DNA of 64,000 nt from Alphaproteobacteria bacterium (GTDB taxonomy: Bacteria > Pseudomonadota > Alphaproteobacteria > JAUHZY01): contig JAUHZY010000001.1 in assembly GCA_030425825.1 (NCBI GenBank), forward strand, positions 638,551 through 702,550. Direction: 5' to 3'. The notes below the pieces were generated by a model. That model saw only the letters and a program-made list of their open reading frames with translations. It had not been told where the DNA came from and searched no databases. The position numbers and the translations under genes were made by a program. Shown piece after piece: positions 61,525 through 64,000 of this stretch (position 1 is its first letter; each line of letters begins with the position of its first letter).

Positions 61525-62086
61525 AAATAATAACCTTCATGTTCTTAATCCCTTTGTAATAGAAATAGATCGAACACCATTCAAGAAAACCAAGAAGAGG
61601 TGCTGATTTTTCATTTAGAAAGATCACGAGAACACCAACAAGAATACTCATAACTGTATAAAAATACCATCCGATATGCCTCTTTTGAGCCAGCAAAATC
61701 GTTCCTATAATTTCAGCAGAAACAATCGCAATTTCGACAAAACCTGAAAGCGTATAATCTTGCAATATAAGGAATCTTAACGTCATTAAAGCGGCAACAA
61801 GAACCGCAAGAGCTTCAAATCCAATATCAATCTTTGTGTGTACATCATATTGTCCAACACGCCATTTATAAAAACCATACACCATCATGAACAGCACAGT
61901 AATCATGACAGCCATGAAGATATAATTTTGATTTAAAAACAGAAAGATTGTCCAGGCACTTCCGCCAATGATTTTAACAATCCACCCTACTGTCTTTTTT
62001 TGTGACAATAAAAAATTACCAAACAAATAGCCTAAACCAGCTACAAGCTCTATTGCTGAAATATCTAAAAAGTTCTCTAATGTCAT
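61517..62086 (-). CDS. PnuC-like membrane protein, 189 residues
   Basis: Six or seven membrane helices. Aromatic- and Gly-rich stretches (GWIVKIIGGSAWTIFLFLNQ, VYGFYKW, then a second similar half ending FLEWCSIYFYYKGIK) resemble the nicotinamide-riboside transporter PnuC or the semiSWEET/MtN3 fold. The evidence is the repeat layout only. It lies between two TSUP genes in one unit, so a different small-molecule role is possible. Confidence 0.5.
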   Translation of the reverse strand: MTLENFLDISAIELVAGLGYLFGNFLLSQKKTVGWIVKIIGGSAWTIFLFLNQNYIFMAVMITVLFMMVYGFYKWRVGQYDVHTKIDIGFEALAVLVAALMTLRFLILQDYTLSGFVEIAIVSAEIIGTILLAQKRHIGWYFYTVMSILVGVLVIFLNEKSAPLLGFLEWCSIYFYYKGIKNMKVIIYD

Positions 62087-62098
62087 AACAACATCAAA

Positions 62099-62841
62099 CT
62101 ACTTCAACAACGCAACCAGCGCAATGATGATCACGGCGATTAAAAACACAGCACGCAATAATTTCTCATCAACTTTAAGCGCTACGTGAGAACCAATATA
62201 ACCACTATAAAACCCTGCAGAAGCCATAACAAACATGAGACTAAAAGGAATCCAACCTTGATAAAGATAAATCAACACAAGAATCGCTTCATTAACAAGA
62301 TACATTAAGCTGCTTGTGCCAACGAGCTCTTTAACAGAAAGGCATAAAATGTGTAAATAAAACAGACTAAGGATGATACCCGTCCCTGCTAAAGGAAACC
62401 CAAGAATTAAACTGATGAGTATTGTGTATACTTTCCAGTTTTTTGTCATGTCTGTTTTCAGTTTAATTTTCTTCAGGCCAAACAGCACATCGCTGCTGCA
62501 CCAACAATTGCCGCACTCAATATAATTTTTTCCAGTAGTGATGCAGGCAAAAAGTCCATCAGCCAGACACCCAAGAAAGGAGCCAAGATCATCCCAGGCA
62601 AAAAATACTTTAAAACATCAAATCAGATTTTTTTGTGCCGAAGAAAGTTTTTGGTCGTTGCAATGTCTGTAAATAGGCCTGTAAAGACATCCGTTGCAAT
62701 GGCCATTTGAGGAGGCAACCCTAATGCTAGCAACGCTGGCTGAGACAAAAGACTGCCGCCACCAAAAATTGCACCATAGCTTTTCGCAAATGTCGTCAGC
62801 AAAAAAAGAAAAAACAGGGATTCAATAGAAAACTCTATCAA
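62099..62841 (-). pseudogene. Decaying TSUP permease, second copy
   Basis: The N-terminal part (IFGGGSLLSQPALLALGLPP) and the C-terminal part (GYIGSHVALKVDEKLLRAVF) each match the intact permease at 60772-61524. Between them an in-frame TGA (62623-62625) replaces a codon that is Arg in the paralogue (one change from CGA). Reading past it gives a good TSUP stretch (FDVLKYFLPGMILAPFLGVW) up to a second TGA at 62473, where the frame must shift by one to continue. Two lesions mean a nonfunctional gene unless the base calls are wrong. It overlaps lpdA (ATGA). Confidence 0.8.
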
Positions 62842-64000
62842 ATATGGATCGCCTTGTCATAAGCATCTAGAACAGATTCATGCATCATTTCAGATAAAGT
62901 TGGATGCGGAAAGATGGTGTGCATCAGCTCTTTTTCTGTTGTTTCGAGGGTTTTACCAACAACATATCCTTGGATCATCTCTGTTACTTCAGCACCAATC
63001 ATATGCGCGCCAAGAAGTTCACCTGTTTTGGCATCAAAGATTGTTTTGACCATGCCTTCTTCTTCCCCAAGCGCAATAGCCTTCCCATTTGCCATAAAAG
63101 GAAAACGACCAACTTTGATGTCATATCCTGCATCAATGGCCTTTTGCTCGGTCAAGCCAACGCTTGCAACTTGCGGCATACAATATGTACAGCCTGGAAT
63201 ATTCAGCGTATTCATTGGGTGAACATCTAGGCCTGCAATTTTCTCAACACAAATGATGCCTTCGTGAGAAGCTTTATGTGCCAACCACGGCGCACCTGCG
63301 ACATCACCAATTGCATAAATGCCTGGCTCATCCGTTTGACAGTACTGATCAATCACAATGTGTGAGCGGTCAACCTTCACTGCTGTTGTTTCAAGACCAA
63401 TATTTTCAACATTCCCCACAATACCAACAGCAGAGATCACGCGGTCAACTTTCAACTTTGTTTCTTTTCCATCTTTTTCGATGATAACTTCAACATCATT
63501 TTTACCTTTGTTAAGACCCTTAACCATAGCTGATGTCATAATTTTCATACCTTGGTTTTCAAAGCTTTTCTGCGCCATGGCCGAAATTTCGACATCCTCA
63601 ACAGGCATAACACGGTCCATCACTTCAACAACAGTCACTTCCGCGCCTAAATTATGATAGAAACTGGCAAATTCGATGCCGATAGCGCCAGAGCCCACAA
63701 CCACCAAAGATTTTGGCATTTCATCTGGCGTCATCGCTTTTTTATACGTCCAAACTAGTTTTTCATCGACTTCTAAATTTGGCAGTTTACGCGCACGCGC
63801 GCCAGTTGCCAAAATAATGTGTTTTGCCTCTAGATCTGCAATACGCTTGTCATTTTTTTCAACTTTCAGCTTTCCAGGGCCATTTAGACGCCCAAAACCA
63901 TCATAAACCTTTACTTTATTTTTCTTTAATAAATGACTGATTCCACCTGATAATTTTTCAGCAACACCGCGAGATCTTGAAACCAGCTTCTTCAGATCAA
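62838..64000 (-). CDS. lpdA: Dihydrolipoamide dehydrogenase (3' part of gene)
   Basis: The frame is open to the window edge, giving about 386 C-terminal residues of a protein of about 470. IILATGARARKLP closes the FAD domain, VVVGSGAIGIEFASFY is the NAD site, YAIGDVAGAPWLAHKA the second FAD motif, and HTIFPHPTLSEMMHES holds the catalytic His. It reoxidises lipoamide in 2-oxoacid dehydrogenase complexes. The redox-active Cys pair lies outside the window. It leads into the TSUP/PnuC-like genes. Confidence 0.95.
   Translation of the reverse strand, partial: DLKKLVSRSRGVAEKLSGGISHLLKKNKVKVYDGFGRLNGPGKLKVEKNDKRIADLEAKHIILATGARARKLPNLEVDEKLVWTYKKAMTPDEMPKSLVVVGSGAIGIEFASFYHNLGAEVTVVEVMDRVMPVEDVEISAMAQKSFENQGMKIMTSAMVKGLNKGKNDVEVIIEKDGKETKLKVDRVISAVGIVGNVENIGLETTAVKVDRSHIVIDQYCQTDEPGIYAIGDVAGAPWLAHKASHEGIICVEKIAGLDVHPMNTLNIPGCTYCMPQVASVGLTEQKAIDAGYDIKVGRFPFMANGKAIALGEEEGMVKTIFDAKTGELLGAHMIGAEVTEMIQGYVVGKTLETTEKELMHTIFPHPTLSEMMHESVLDAYDKAIHI

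Noticed and set aside
62473-62625. TGA recoded as an amino acid in the TSUP gene
   Set aside because: TGA works as a normal stop elsewhere in the window (for example ubiK and rseP in ATGA overlaps), tryptophan uses TGG, and the gene also needs a frameshift. A pseudogene is simpler.
1-64000. CRISPR array, prophage, insertion sequence or restriction-modification system
   Set aside because: No regularly spaced repeats, transposase, integrase, phage structural or nuclease genes were seen.

Overview
This window is chromosomal DNA from an AT-rich (about 40-45% GC by eye) Gram-negative bacterium, most likely an alphaproteobacterium. Support comes from LpxI instead of LpxH, the lgt/MidA-type methyltransferase/pgeF neighbourhood, UbiK-YbjN-proC, a RatA/Coq10-type gene near pncC and pgpA, and the dxr-rseP-bamA-skp-lpxD-fabZ-lpxA-lpxI-lpxB block. 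The genus cannot be named from sequence alone. Several ankyrin-type and other orphan proteins hint at a host-associated, predatory or symbiotic relative, but this is inference.

Layout: 0-7 kb holds orphan genes (a caspase-like protein and two membrane proteins with degenerate J-like domains), an O-antigen-ligase-type membrane protein with an M23 peptidase, and ubiK-ybjN-proC. 7.8-9.8 kb carries hldD and an FkbM methyltransferase. 9.8-21.8 kb carries orphan coiled-coil proteins, lgt, midA-like, an alpha/beta hydrolase, pgeF, pirin, ylxR-like, radA, a lipoprotein, cvpA and purF. 21.8-27.2 kb carries a MATE exporter, a TauD-like dioxygenase, ratA, pncC and pgpA with small exported proteins between them. 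27.4-35.7 kb is the rpoN-hpf-ptsN and kdsD-lptC(A)-lptB region, split by an 851-residue ankyrin gene. 37.0-39.8 kb is a copper-resistance cassette beside tRNA-Asn. 40-47 kb has an SSS symporter, msrA, a tandem pair of orphan paralogues, apt with a nucleosidase, and helical-repeat proteins. 47.2-56.7 kb is the envelope block from lpxB to dxr, read leftwards. 57-64 kb has a cold-shock protein, lipA, orphan genes, two TSUP permeases (one decaying) and the 3' part of lpdA.

Functionally the window is dominated by envelope building: lipid A (lpxA, lpxD, lpxI, lpxB), LPS sugars and transport (hldD, kdsD, lptB, lptC), outer-membrane protein assembly (bamA, skp, rseP), lipoproteins (lgt) and murein (pgeF, M23). 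The best observations are a predicted LptC-LptA fusion in a gene order that lacks lptA, a clean sigma-54 promoter in front of rpoN itself, a 19-bp hairpin that would bury the ribosome-binding site of a lipoprotein gene, J-like domains with KAD in place of HPD in a membrane protein, and a copper cassette bounded by an 11-bp repeat of the tRNA-Asn 3' end.

Many orphan genes sit singly between conserved operon members, and five convergent gene pairs overlap by exactly four bases at their stop codons. No CRISPR array, rRNA, insertion sequence, integrase or prophage was seen. No stretch over 300 bases lacks a gene; the longest gaps (about 27210-27466 and 56705-56970) are described below.
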